Source: Acidobacteriota bacterium (GTDB lineage Bacteria; Acidobacteriota; Thermoanaerobaculia; Thermoanaerobaculales; Thermoanaerobaculaceae). Taken from it: 64,000 bases of DNA. The stretch covers positions 23,721 to 87,720 of the forward strand of contig JACQZW010000064.1 in assembly GCA_016213675.1 (NCBI GenBank), read 5' to 3'. Made by a program: the position numbers and the translations under genes. The notes under the pieces are model-generated. The model worked only from the letters and a program-made list of their open reading frames with translations, searched no databases and was not told the origin of the DNA. This document shows, piece after piece, positions 8,861 to 17,245 of this stretch (the first letter of the stretch is position 1; each line of letters opens with the position of its first letter).

Positions 8861-9391
8861 CTACTGTTGCCGCACGAGCGTGAAGGCCGAGCACGCGGCG
8901 CTGGGACGGCCATCGCCTTCGACGACCTCGCCCGTGAACATGGTGCCCTCGGAGCTGATGCTCCCCGTCAGGCCCACGACGATGTAGCCCGGCGGCCGGT
9001 CGATCCACTCGTCGTCGGACGCGAGCAACCGAACGACGCCGGCGGGCGTCACGCTGCCCGACATTCGGAATCGACCCGATGGGACACCCGGGTTGCCCGG
9101 GACCGCGTAGAAGTAGAACTCCGCGACGAGCCCGCTGCCCCGGTTCTGTTCGACAAGAAGGTCCAGCCCGGTCATGCCCTGGCCGCACTTGTACGTTCCG
9201 CGCCACGACCCCACGGCAGCCCGTTCGGCCTCCCAACCGAGGGGCGCCTCCGCTGAAGCGGACGGGGTCGCTTCCGTGTCGTCACCGGGTTCCTGCATGA
9301 TCGCTCGCTCGCGCTGGCGGTTCGCGATGCAACCGCAGCAGTATTGCAGGGTGCAGAACCCCAAGAACGTGATCAGCAGGCGTGTGTTCAT
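8861..9391 (-). CDS. Putative lipoprotein with a conserved beta-rich domain
   Basis: A 176-residue protein starting at MNTRLLITFLGFCTLQYCCGC. This is a signal peptide followed by a Cys-rich lipobox-like site, so it is probably exported and lipidated. After an Ala/Glu/Thr spacer the mature part begins with WRGTYKCGQGMTGLDLLVEQ and runs through FYFYAVPGNPGVPSGRFRMS, a beta-rich pattern seen in uncharacterised bacterial proteins, sometimes beside peptidase or kinase domains. A longer upstream in-frame extension was rejected because the signal peptide marks the start. It is the last gene of a minus-strand run (12.5 to 8.9 kb) of exported proteins, which is unusual cargo inside an integrative element. 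Confidence 0.65.
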   Translation of the reverse strand: MNTRLLITFLGFCTLQYCCGCIANRQRERAIMQEPGDDTEATPSASAEAPLGWEAERAAVGSWRGTYKCGQGMTGLDLLVEQNRGSGLVAEFYFYAVPGNPGVPSGRFRMSGSVTPAGVVRLLASDDEWIDRPPGYIVVGLTGSISSEGTMFTGEVVEGDGRPSAACSAFTLVRQQ

Positions 9392-9428
9392 CGCAGGCCT
9401 TCCATTCTGCGGACTGGGCCGGCGAGAC

Positions 9429-11108
9429 CTACAGCGCCCGGAGCGGTGGGTTGCTGCTCGCCGGAACGGTTTCCGACTCGACGTCGAGAATCTGGTCAAT
9501 CCACGATCCGAAGAAGCTCGCAGCGCGGTTGCTCGTTGAACGGCCGTTGACGAAGACCGTGACGCCCTCCGGTAGCCTCAGTCGCACGGCTTCCTCGCCG
9601 TCCTCCTCGACCCGACGCCTCGTTTGCGGGGAATCCGCAGTCCGCGCAAATGCCGTGGCGTCGATTCCCGCCCTCTCGGCCTGCGACCGGAGCGCCGCTT
9701 CGCATCGGCGTTCCGATTCCCGACAGGCCCGTCGAACGTCGCCGCCGGCATCGCCGAAGATCTGCTCCGAGAACGCGTCGAAGGCTCCCATCTCCTGCGC
9801 GGCCAGCATCGCGGCCGAGAAGAGCCTGCTGGTGGGCTCCGACACCCGAGATCGGAATACGAACCGAACGCGATCACCGTACGCTTGGTGAAGCACGCGC
9901 AAGGTATCGACCAGCCTCCAGCCCTCGCGGCCGAGGTAATCGGCGAAGGCGACGATCGTCACCGGAGCGGACGCTGGTCCCCAACTCGGGTCCCACGGCT
10001 CGACGGCGACAACATCCGAGGTTTCCGGTGGCAGCGGGTGGTCACGCCAGTACTTCGGGCCTTGCGCCTCGAGAGGGGAGTCCGAGCCGGTTCTCGGCTC
10101 CGACAGCGCCTCGACCGCCACGGCGTGCCTATCCTCCTGCCCAGCCGCCAGATCCTCGCGCCGCGGGATCGTGCCGGCCGCTGCGCGACCGACGCAGCGG
10201 ACGCCGGCCGAGTCGCCGACGTCACCGACGTTCAGCGGCATGACGCTGCCGTAGAGGGACCAGACGCCCCAGGCGCCGCCGCTCTCCGTTCCGCTGACGG
10301 GCGTCGACGAGTAGAAGAACTCGTCCATGGCCGGGGTGAGTTCGCTTGGCCAGTACGAGCCGCCGACCCCGGGGCCCTGGCTATCGCTGCAACCGGAACA
10401 CGCATCGGTCTCGCAGGCCTCTGTCGTGCACGAGTCGGTGGCGCCGCAGTCGCCACCGGTCTCGGTCTCTGGACACCCACGGATCAGCGAACGCAACTCG
10501 CCGATCGTCGGGAGGCGCCAGCCGCCTGGACCATCGCCGTCCGACTCGAGCGCCGCGCAGTAGCGTTTGGCCTCATCCCACGCCATCGCCCGGGAGGAAG
10601 GCGAACTCTGCCAACAGAGCCCCGTCCTGGCGTCCAGGTAGTCCTCGGTGCAGTCCACCGGATGCTCCGCCCCGGCGGCGGCTGCCGCGCCGGGAGACCC
10701 CGGCGCCGGTTCGGGCGGAGGGCTGGAGGCACCGCCACGGCTGGCCATGTACCCCACGAAGACGGCAACGGCGACGAGAAGGACGACGCCTCCAGCCACG
10801 CCGATAATAGCGATGCGCCGACGGGTGCCTTGGTGGAGAAGCCCACCGACCACTCCCTGGCTGCCGTCGGAGCCCCGAGCCGCCTCTGGCGATCGATCGG
10901 TGACGATCCGCGGCGGCCGCTCCTCCATGGAGACTCCGGGCGAAGGGGACGACGTCGGAACGATGTCCGAAACACGCCGCCACCTCTCTTCCACGGGATC
11001 CCAGACCTCGTCGTCGGCGGAGACCTTGCCGGCCGAGAGCGCGGCCTTGACCGCTGTGATGTCGGGCAGCTCGGTCTCGAACGCACCACGTCGTAGTCGT
11101 AGGGTCAT
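9429..11108 (-). CDS. Membrane protein: GYF_2-like domain, TM helix, Lcl/DUF1566 domain and DsbA-fold domain lacking CxxC
   Basis: A 559-residue modular protein. Residues 1-50 (MTLRLRRGAFETELPDITAV onward, ending in a WDPVEERWRRVSDI block) match the GYF_2/DUF4339 pattern. An acidic and Pro-rich spacer leads to a transmembrane helix near residues 98-120. Next is a DUF1566/Lcl-type lectin-like domain with WDEAKRYCAAL, GGWRLPTIGELRSLI and GVRCVG. The C-terminal 190 residues follow a DsbA/thioredoxin-like pattern (PVTIVAFADYLGREGWRLVD). The position where the family has FxCPxC has no cysteine, so redox activity is unlikely and the domain may bind ligands or proteins. The start ATG overlaps the stop of the upstream paralogue, so translation is probably coupled. 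Confidence 0.72.
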   Translation of the reverse strand: MTLRLRRGAFETELPDITAVKAALSAGKVSADDEVWDPVEERWRRVSDIVPTSSPSPGVSMEERPPRIVTDRSPEAARGSDGSQGVVGGLLHQGTRRRIAIIGVAGGVVLLVAVAVFVGYMASRGGASSPPPEPAPGSPGAAAAAGAEHPVDCTEDYLDARTGLCWQSSPSSRAMAWDEAKRYCAALESDGDGPGGWRLPTIGELRSLIRGCPETETGGDCGATDSCTTEACETDACSGCSDSQGPGVGGSYWPSELTPAMDEFFYSSTPVSGTESGGAWGVWSLYGSVMPLNVGDVGDSAGVRCVGRAAAGTIPRREDLAAGQEDRHAVAVEALSEPRTGSDSPLEAQGPKYWRDHPLPPETSDVVAVEPWDPSWGPASAPVTIVAFADYLGREGWRLVDTLRVLHQAYGDRVRFVFRSRVSEPTSRLFSAAMLAAQEMGAFDAFSEQIFGDAGGDVRRACRESERRCEAALRSQAERAGIDATAFARTADSPQTRRRVEEDGEEAVRLRLPEGVTVFVNGRSTSNRAASFFGSWIDQILDVESETVPASSNPPLRAL

Positions 11109-12052
11109 CGTCCGGCTCCATATTCCTGGATGCATGTCCCGTCGCATCTGGCCCGGACGTTGAACTCTGGGTATTCGATATTGGTGTGCGAGTAGCAACG
11201 CTTGCAGGGTTCGCCGCCCATCCCGCACGCCGCGACGCTCTGGCCAGACAGGCATCGTTCGCCGTCACAGCAGCCGGGGCAGGTCTGGGCACAGGTCGGC
11301 GGCTGACCGGGCGGAGGGCTAGGGCACGGGCGCACCCCGAGTTGACACGCAAGCTCGCGGGTGCGGTCATAGCCGGGCCACGGCTCGGAAGGTGTAGGGC
11401 TGTCTGTACGGGGGGGCACTCCTTGTTCTCCCCGTGCCGGCAGGGTCTGGCGCGGCTGCACCTGGGGTGGCGCGGTCTCCGGAATGTAGGGAGCCGGCAT
11501 GCGGACGCAGTTCAGGCCCTCCGCGTGGTACTCGTCCTCGCAGGCGCAGGTGGGCTCGCCGCGGAGCACGACGCAGTTGCCGTGTCCCGAGCACGAGATC
11601 TTGTCGCAGATGGCGTCTGCGGCGCCTGCGCGTACACCACCATCGCCCTGGCGGCCCCGCCCCGCGAGCAGGATCACCAGCAGCACGAGCAAGCCAACGA
11701 CGGCGGCGCCCCCGGCGATCAGGACGGCGGGTTTTAGGAGGAACGGAGGCAGTCCCGGCGCGAGCCCGTGAGCCGGGCTGGTTGGACCGCCGGCAGGAGC
11801 CGCCGGGGCGGGTGGTGGGGGAGAAGGTGCCGCTGCAACACCCGCCGATTTCGCCGAGCCATCGGCAGGAGCTGGTGGAAGGCCATCGCCTCCGGCCGCC
11901 GTCGGGACGTCCGACAACGACCGCCACGACTCGGTCAAGGGGTGCCAAACCTCGGCGGCGGGGCCGAGGCGGCCGTCGCCAAGGGCGGCACGGACGTCGG
12001 CCATGCTCTCGAACTGGCGCTCTTCACCGTGATGCCGGACACGGATCGTCAT
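11105..12052 (-). CDS. Membrane protein: GYF_2-like domain, TM helix and EGF-like Cys-rich domain
   Basis: A 315-residue protein whose first 50 residues (MTIRVRHHGEERQFESMADV onward to WHPLTESWRSLSDV) are paralogous to the N-terminus of the next gene. A Pro/Ala spacer is followed by a strong transmembrane helix (AVLIAGGAAVVGLLVLLVIL). Outside the membrane it has an EGF-like module (CDKISCSGHGNC, then CACEDEYHAEGLNC) and a second Cys-rich cluster with a CPGCC motif. It probably displays the Cys-rich part in the periplasm or outside while the GYF_2-like domain stays cytoplasmic. Both ends overlap neighbouring genes by 4 bp, which indicates a tightly coupled operon. Function unknown; adhesion or surface recognition is a guess. 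Confidence 0.7.
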   Translation of the reverse strand: MTIRVRHHGEERQFESMADVRAALGDGRLGPAAEVWHPLTESWRSLSDVPTAAGGDGLPPAPADGSAKSAGVAAAPSPPPPAPAAPAGGPTSPAHGLAPGLPPFLLKPAVLIAGGAAVVGLLVLLVILLAGRGRQGDGGVRAGAADAICDKISCSGHGNCVVLRGEPTCACEDEYHAEGLNCVRMPAPYIPETAPPQVQPRQTLPARGEQGVPPRTDSPTPSEPWPGYDRTRELACQLGVRPCPSPPPGQPPTCAQTCPGCCDGERCLSGQSVAACGMGGEPCKRCYSHTNIEYPEFNVRARCDGTCIQEYGAGR

Positions 12053-12510
12053 CGCGGCCTCCCGGCGGCGCCACCAAACGCCGAGACGACGGTGGTCGGC
12101 AGCTTCCTGACGGTGCGTTCCACGATGTCGATGATCGGCAACGAGCGACGGGGCGACGGGGCCATCGGTGCCTCCCCCAGTTCGGCCCCTTCCTGAAAGA
12201 AAGGGGCGAGACAAGTCCCGCACGCGCCGGGCAACCTGCCCGCCCCTTCCGCGAACAACGGGGGAATCACCCCCGCTGCCACGGCAGCGGATGGCGCGTG
12301 CGGTTGTCTGAGGTCTTCGACGTCTTCCCGCGATCGCGGTTGATGAGGCCGCCGGACCCAGAGCCACCGGGCCAGCGGGACGGCGACGTCGACCTCGAGG
12401 AGGATCATCCGATCTGCCGAGGGCGGGGTCAAGCCGTTGACGGCGGCGGCCCTGACGGCCGCGACCCTGGTCGGAGATCGATCGCCCTTTGCCGCGGCGA
12501 GATCCTGCAC
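12049..12510 (-). CDS. Hypothetical protein heading the exported-protein operon
   Basis: A 153-residue reading frame with a GTG start at 12510; an internal ATG at 12408 (MILLEVDVAVPLARWLWVRR) is another possible start. Its TGA stop overlaps the ATG of the EGF-like protein gene, the same 4-bp coupling seen downstream. That overlap is the main evidence that it is real. The C-terminal part (PIIDIVERTVRKLPTTVV) looks helical, and two cysteines form a short CGTC motif in the middle. I recognise no domain. The antisense strand is also open here, so the confidence is limited. Confidence 0.42.
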   Translation of the reverse strand: MQDLAAAKGDRSPTRVAAVRAAAVNGLTPPSADRMILLEVDVAVPLARWLWVRRPHQPRSREDVEDLRQPHAPSAAVAAGVIPPLFAEGAGRLPGACGTCLAPFFQEGAELGEAPMAPSPRRSLPIIDIVERTVRKLPTTVVSAFGGAAGRPR

Positions 12511-12865
12511 CTCCGCGGCGTCCGGCGGCCAGGCTGACTCGGGGTATCACGGCACGGTACCGACGGCCGCGCAGCCGCAGCGCCGAGAAGGGAGGCAACG
12601 GCGCCGGCGGCCCCAGAAGGCGTGCAGGATCAGTCGGAACCAGCCGACGGCACTGCGGAATCAGCTCGAGATCAACTCGAGGATCACGGCCTTGGGTGCT
12701 TCGGCCGCGCAGGCAGCCCGAAATAGCAAAAACCGTATCGATTTCAGGCGGATGGGTACGAGTTGACGCAGGTAGTACTTCAGGATGTACGAAAAGTGCA
12801 TTCGAAATCGGTCCTAATGGGGTCCAGTTCGGGGGCGGCACTCCGGCGGAGCCCGACTGCTGCGC
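12511..12865. other. Intergenic region, locally AT-richer
   Basis: A 355-bp gap between two minus-strand genes. Positions about 12720-12830 are distinctly richer in A+T than the surroundings and probably contain the promoter for the downstream exported-protein operon. A possible 46-codon minus-strand frame lies inside it (see separate entry). I see no other gene. Confidence 0.4.
12661..12801 (-). CDS. Possible small basic protein (46 aa)
   Basis: A minus-strand frame starting MHFSYILKYYLRQLVPIRLK and continuing with a hydrophobic, basic segment to ELISS. AGGA lies about 10 bases before the ATG. The first half is AT-rich for this region and the amino-acid choice is protein-like, but there is no recognisable family and the length is near chance expectation. 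It could be a leader peptide, a toxin-like small protein or noise. Confidence 0.2.
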   Translation of the reverse strand: MHFSYILKYYLRQLVPIRLKSIRFLLFRAACAAEAPKAVILELISS

Positions 12866-13315
12866 CTATTCGCTTTCGAGCAGCTTCCGGTCACCTCCCT
12901 TCACCACCACCGTGATGAGCAGCCCGTCGGCAGCGCGGGCGAGTTCCTCTACGAGCCGCCACGGCAGCTGGACCTCGGAACAGACGACCCCCTCGAACGC
13001 CGTCAGGACCCGCGACAAGGCGGCCAGGTAGGTGACGCTTCTCGGCGCCGATCCCGCGGCGCTCCGGTGTGCAAAATGCAGCAGAACGAACCCGAGTGAC
13101 GATGCCAAGGTCCCAACCTGATCCGGGGGCCAGCGCCGGCCGGGCGGGACGGGCATTTCCTTCGCCGCAGCGCCTATGATGTCGGCGAGCAACTGGCGCC
13201 GGTGCCCGCTGCCGCCGGGCATGGTCGCGAGCCCCGCGTCGACCGTGCGCCGGACCGCCGTGCGGATGCTCGGGAAGGCCCGCGACCGGCAGTAGATCGC
13301 GCTGGGCTTCTGCAT
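12866..13315 (-). CDS. Hypothetical protein of the mobile element
   Basis: A 149-residue protein starting MQKPSAIYCRSRAFPSIRTA, five bases after the stop of the MT-A70 methyltransferase gene, so it belongs to the same transcript. It is mainly helical (TYLAALSRVLTAFEGVVC, WRLVEELARAADGLLITVVV) with no membrane segment. A longer frame continues upstream inside the methyltransferase gene, but the start near the upstream stop is more natural. No family recognised. Confidence 0.55.
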   Translation of the reverse strand: MQKPSAIYCRSRAFPSIRTAVRRTVDAGLATMPGGSGHRRQLLADIIGAAAKEMPVPPGRRWPPDQVGTLASSLGFVLLHFAHRSAAGSAPRSVTYLAALSRVLTAFEGVVCSEVQLPWRLVEELARAADGLLITVVVKGGDRKLLESE

Positions 13316-13320
13316 GTCCG

Positions 13321-14064
13321 TCAAGTTCTCCTCCTCCGCCGCGTGTTCGCAGCCGGAGCCAGCTCGTCGCCCCAGGCCCACCACCCCGGGCGGCGACGCC
13401 GGGCGAACATCTCGAGACGTGGGCCGGGACTCCGCTGCTCGACCATGGCGTAGGCCCTGTCGGGCTTGGCGGAGTGGACGATCTTCCCGTGCCCGTCGCG
13501 GACGTGATCCGCAACGACGAGGGTCGTGAACCTGCTGCCCGGCGGCCCGCCACGGAGGATGCTCAAGCCGCGGCCCCGGACGCCGAACAGCAGTTGCTCC
13601 GTCTGCCCGGCGTAGTACTGCCCCGTGGAGATCTTCCGCTTCGCCCAGGTGATGCACGTCTTGAACTCGAACCCCAGCTTCTCGATGAGCCAGACCCCGG
13701 CGGGCATGAAGTTGTTCGGCACCCAGACGTACAGGTGCGCCGTCGACGCGGGGCGGAAGACGTCGGACTGCTCAACGACCTCCCAGATCCGGTGCGGGCT
13801 GAGCAACTTGTAGTACCGGTCCGCCCCGCGCTTGCACTTGCCGCCGCCGTAGAGTGGCCAGGGCGGGTCGATCATGATGGTCCGGAACTTGATCTTCCGT
13901 GCCTTGATCTGCTTCCGTGGATCATGGCCTGCGCTGGCAGGGCTCGCGCCTTCGCGCCTGACGGTCTCGCCGTGGTCGTGCGGCGCGTGCCCCCCGGGCC
14001 TCATTCCTGATTCCTCCACGCCGTCCGAACGATCTGCCGCGTCGGAGCGCGTTCCTCCCGTCAT
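13321..14064 (-). CDS. MT-A70-family adenine-N6 DNA methyltransferase
   Basis: A 247-residue protein. After a 55-residue polar leader it has the MT-A70 catalytic motif DPPW (residues 66-69 in TIMIDPPWPLYGGGKC). The usual family blocks follow: LYVWVPNNFMPAG, FEFKTCITWAKR and, near the end, RPGWWAWGDEL. Such enzymes transfer a methyl group from SAM to adenine N6 and are common solitary methylases on phages and integrative elements, where they can protect element DNA from host restriction or regulate its genes. Its ATG overlaps the stop of the upstream hypothetical gene by 4 bp. No partner restriction enzyme is seen beside it. Confidence 0.85.
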   Translation of the reverse strand: MTGGTRSDAADRSDGVEESGMRPGGHAPHDHGETVRREGASPASAGHDPRKQIKARKIKFRTIMIDPPWPLYGGGKCKRGADRYYKLLSPHRIWEVVEQSDVFRPASTAHLYVWVPNNFMPAGVWLIEKLGFEFKTCITWAKRKISTGQYYAGQTEQLLFGVRGRGLSILRGGPPGSRFTTLVVADHVRDGHGKIVHSAKPDRAYAMVEQRSPGPRLEMFARRRRPGWWAWGDELAPAANTRRRRRT

Positions 14065-14519
14065 GTGGTCCCTCCGATGATCGGCTCTGCCTCCGGCTCC
14101 TGCCGCACCTCGATGCCCGTCAGCCGGCCGCGTCGGCTGAGCACGAATCTGATTCGGTACCCATGCGTCGGCGAGTCGCTGTTCAGCCGGAGTTCGTCGC
14201 GGTCGAGTTGCAGGTGCGGGTCGGCATTGATCAGTGCGACCAGCTTCCGGACCAGCACGACAGCCGCCTTCGCCGTCACCACGTCCGGCCACCAGTCGAA
14301 CCCGAGGTTGCCGGGATCTAGCAGTGCGTCCACAGCGGCGCCGAGGGCCGTCATCTGGCTCGCGAGCGGGCGGGCGAGGTGTCCCGCCACCGCATCCAGC
14401 TCTTCGTAGCGCTTCTCCTCTTCGGCGGTGGCCCGGCCATCGGGCGGCACCCGCTGAGATTCGGCATCCGTCGAGACCGAATGCCCGGTCGTGGAGCTGT
14501 CGACGTTTTCGTCCCTCAT
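14061..14519 (-). CDS. Hypothetical protein upstream of the MT-A70 methyltransferase
   Basis: A 152-residue protein starting MRDENVDSSTTGHSVS, chosen because AGAGGA sits 7 bases before this ATG; the frame is open further upstream. The polar first 40 residues lead into two helices (RYEELDAVAGHLARPLASQM and VVTAKAAVVLVRKLVALINA) and a C-terminal strand region (YRIRFVLSRRGRLTGIEVRQ). It overlaps the methyltransferase gene by 4 bp, so the two are probably translated together. No family recognised. Confidence 0.55.
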   Translation of the reverse strand: MRDENVDSSTTGHSVSTDAESQRVPPDGRATAEEEKRYEELDAVAGHLARPLASQMTALGAAVDALLDPGNLGFDWWPDVVTAKAAVVLVRKLVALINADPHLQLDRDELRLNSDSPTHGYRIRFVLSRRGRLTGIEVRQEPEAEPIIGGTT

Positions 14520-15031
14520 CACTGCGTCCTCTTCCTGGCGCATGATCGGTCCGCCCATTGCGGCCCGGCAGAGCGCCGCGCCCCGGCCCTGCATCACGAG
14601 CATGGCGTAGGCGAGATCAGAATCCGGTCGCAGAAACTCGGCACTTCACGCGCTGGCCGAAAGACCCTGGGTGAACCGCAGCGGGCCCCGCGTTGGTCGC
14701 GCACGGGGCGGCTGGGGCCGACCAGGAAACGTCCGGGATCGGAGTACCAGACGGGGCAGATGGGGTTACCAGACGGGGAAACGACCGCGGATTCATCGTG
14801 CGATTCCAAGGTCTTCCAATACAGCCAACAGGTTCATAGGGTTGGGGAGCGGCGTGAGCCGAGCCCCGCAGCGGAGCCGAGCGGGAGCGAGGCGGAGCGT
14901 CAGAGTGGAGCGGGAGCGGTGAGCGTGAGCGGAGCGGGCGGGGCGGTTCAGGCTCACGCCGCTCCCCAGAAGCTAGAAAAATGGGGATGGGGGACCGGGG
15001 GAAGGGGATGGAGCGGTGGATCCGTTCGTCG
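14520..15031. other. Non-coding stretch with inverted repeat, between primase gene and methyltransferase operon
   Basis: A 512-bp stretch without a convincing gene between two minus-strand transcription units. It holds a 17-bp inverted repeat enclosing a GAGCGG-rich segment (listed separately) and a run of G-rich triplets near 14980-15010. It is a candidate terminator/promoter region or replication-control site for the element. Confidence 0.4.
14844..14967. repeat. 17-bp perfect inverted repeat enclosing GAGCGG-type short repeats
   Basis: The arm GGGGAGCGGCGTGAGCC at 14844-14860 is exactly complementary to GGCTCACGCCGCTCCCC at 14951-14967. The 90 bp between them are strongly purine-skewed and built from degenerate copies of GAGCGG and GAGCGT. 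The arrangement could form a large cruciform or act as an iteron-like binding array. Confidence 0.7.
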
Positions 15032-17245
15032 TCACCTACCAGAGCGGTCCCGGTTCGCCCTGCCGGCCAACGCCCGGAGCGCTCGCCCCAGACCACCTCG
15101 CGCCTGCACTCGAAGGACCAGGTCCCCCGCCGGCTCGTCGATGATCTTCACGTCGAGCAGGCGCAGCTTCTTGATCTCGGCGATGCGCTGCTTCCACACC
15201 TGGATGTAGTCCTTCCCGGCCTTCTTGGCTCTGGTAGCGTTCCACACGCCCGCTCGGATGGCGATCTTGCTCAACGGGACCTCCAGCCTGGGCGACTTCG
15301 CATCCGCCATGCGCCACACCAGCTCGAGGTACGCCGCGAGCGTCTCCTCGTCCCGCAGCTTGAGAGCTCGTGGATCGAAGGGCGCCCAGGCGGGCCCGCG
15401 TCGGATCTGGAGGAGCACGCCGGGATGCAGCCGGCAGACGAGGCCCTTCTCGTTCTTCCCGACGATGTCGACGAGCGGCGCCTCGAACCAGCCCTGCGTC
15501 TTGCCGGACAGCCGGACCGCGATCTGAATGCGGCCCAACGCAAGAAGGGCCCTATCGATGGCGCGGCGGACCTTCGTCGGCACTCTTCCGGCCGTCATCT
15601 TGTAGCCAAGCAGACGGGCGATCACCCCTGCCGACGCCGAGAACCCGTGGTCCGTCTCGGTCACGCGGCGAACGTCACCGACCAGTACGGCGTCGTGGTA
15701 GCGGTCGATGGCGTCCCTGTAGTACTGGATGTTCGGGACGATCGCGTAGGGTGCCACAATCCGCTTCTCATCTTCGTTCCACACGCCTTCGTGCTTGATC
15801 TTGACTCCGGGCTCGGGCACATCCTCCTGCTCCAGGAGTTCCAGCACGCGGTTGGGCGCCGCCACGATCCGCAGCAGGTCCTGCCCGGCGAGCTTCTCTG
15901 GGTCCGGCTGGCGCTGGTGAACCGCGGTCTCGATCATGGCCTGTCGCCTAACCGCCGCCTCCTCCTGCGACATCGGCACCGTCTTGTCCCTGCGAGAGAT
16001 CCTCTCGACGGGATCGTCGCGACCGACGGCGGCGGTGGGGTCCTGCGCCAAGACGACGCACGCCCACCAGACCCGCTCCAAGAGCGGCCCCCCTGTCCCC
16101 CGGGCATGGCGGGCCACCTGCTCGGGATTCCCCAGACCGATCGGAATCCCGCGGCGAGCGATCCATGCCCACCCGTCGCCACGTCCTGCCTTGGCTCCGC
16201 GGTCGGGGAACGGGGCAAGCACGGCCGCGGCATTCCGGATGGCGAGACGCGGCAGCTTGCCGAATCCCGCCGGAAGGGTGGCCGTTCGACGGACGCGGGG
16301 AACCAGCCCCTCTGCCCAGGATCGAACCTCGGGCCGTCGCGTCCACTGCCTGGCCGGCTCGTTGACACCGCACGCTGAGCAGTGGAACCAGCCGTTGACG
16401 AAGACCACGGCCGACTCGTGTTGGTCGTCGTGGAACGGGCAGCAGATCACCAGCCTTCCGTCGCGCTTGCGTGTCGCGTGCTCCAGCTGCTTCTCCGCCG
16501 CGGCCAACAGGCGCGCTGCCCAGCCGGCGGGCTTGGGTCCTCCGGCGGGGGAGGCGGTTGCTCGGGTCTGCTTCGCGCCGGCGCCGTTCGCCAGCCGGAG
16601 CCGCTGCCGTAGGTCGGAAACGTCGTACCGCAGGGTCACCGACAGACGGACGATGTTGATCGTTCGCGGGGGATCGTATGAGCGCCGGTGCGAGTAGTGG
16701 CCCAGCGTACCCGGAATCCTGACCAACGCGTCGGCCGTGATGTGCATGTGGGTGTCGGCGTCCAGCTTCGAGCACAGCACTCGGTTGATCCGCTCGACGA
16801 CCTTCGGGATCGTAGCCTCTCGCAGCAACCAGACCGCCTGGAGACCCGAGGCCGAACTGATTACGATGGATGGCGCGGGATCAAACTCCTCCAGCCGATC
16901 GAGCAGGTCCCTGCGCTCTTCGGTGGAGTCCGCCGGGCTGTCCAGGTCCGCCCACGCGAACGTCAGGCGCTCCACGTCGTCGGCCAGCCGTCCGGTCCCG
17001 ACGTTGCGCCCCACGCCGACGTAGACGTCCGCCCCCGCCAGCGATGCCTCCACGGCGCGCCGGGCCGCATCCGCCGTCGAGTCGAACCTCTCCCCACGTC
17101 GCCATTTGCCCTGCTCGGCACGAACGATGACGATCTTCCCCGGCGTGAACACCGAGAAGATCGTCGCGAGGAATCGCTCCGCGAGATCCGTCTGCCGCTG
17201 GTGCGGGCTTGCTTTCTTCCTCGCCGTCTTCTTGGTTCGTGGCAC
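15032..17245 (-). CDS. RepB-like archaeo-eukaryotic primase with CHC2-type zinc motif
   Basis: A 737-residue replication protein. Residues about 60-210 follow the RepB-like primase pattern: VYVGVGRN (74-81), FAWADLDSP with candidate metal ligands Asp100 and Asp102, a SASGLQAVWLL block (131-141), and HITADALVRIPGT with an HRR segment after it. Residues about 266-296 form a CHC2-type zinc motif (Cys269, His272, Cys289, Cys292) like that of DnaG, but here it follows the primase core. The C-terminal 250 residues look like winged-helix or helicase-loader modules without Walker motifs. It probably primes DNA synthesis for replication of the element. It is transcribed away from a 306-bp divergent region. 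Confidence 0.75.
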   Translation of the reverse strand: MPRTKKTARKKASPHQRQTDLAERFLATIFSVFTPGKIVIVRAEQGKWRRGERFDSTADAARRAVEASLAGADVYVGVGRNVGTGRLADDVERLTFAWADLDSPADSTEERRDLLDRLEEFDPAPSIVISSASGLQAVWLLREATIPKVVERINRVLCSKLDADTHMHITADALVRIPGTLGHYSHRRSYDPPRTINIVRLSVTLRYDVSDLRQRLRLANGAGAKQTRATASPAGGPKPAGWAARLLAAAEKQLEHATRKRDGRLVICCPFHDDQHESAVVFVNGWFHCSACGVNEPARQWTRRPEVRSWAEGLVPRVRRTATLPAGFGKLPRLAIRNAAAVLAPFPDRGAKAGRGDGWAWIARRGIPIGLGNPEQVARHARGTGGPLLERVWWACVVLAQDPTAAVGRDDPVERISRRDKTVPMSQEEAAVRRQAMIETAVHQRQPDPEKLAGQDLLRIVAAPNRVLELLEQEDVPEPGVKIKHEGVWNEDEKRIVAPYAIVPNIQYYRDAIDRYHDAVLVGDVRRVTETDHGFSASAGVIARLLGYKMTAGRVPTKVRRAIDRALLALGRIQIAVRLSGKTQGWFEAPLVDIVGKNEKGLVCRLHPGVLLQIRRGPAWAPFDPRALKLRDEETLAAYLELVWRMADAKSPRLEVPLSKIAIRAGVWNATRAKKAGKDYIQVWKQRIAEIKKLRLLDVKIIDEPAGDLVLRVQARGGLGRALRALAGRANRDRSGR

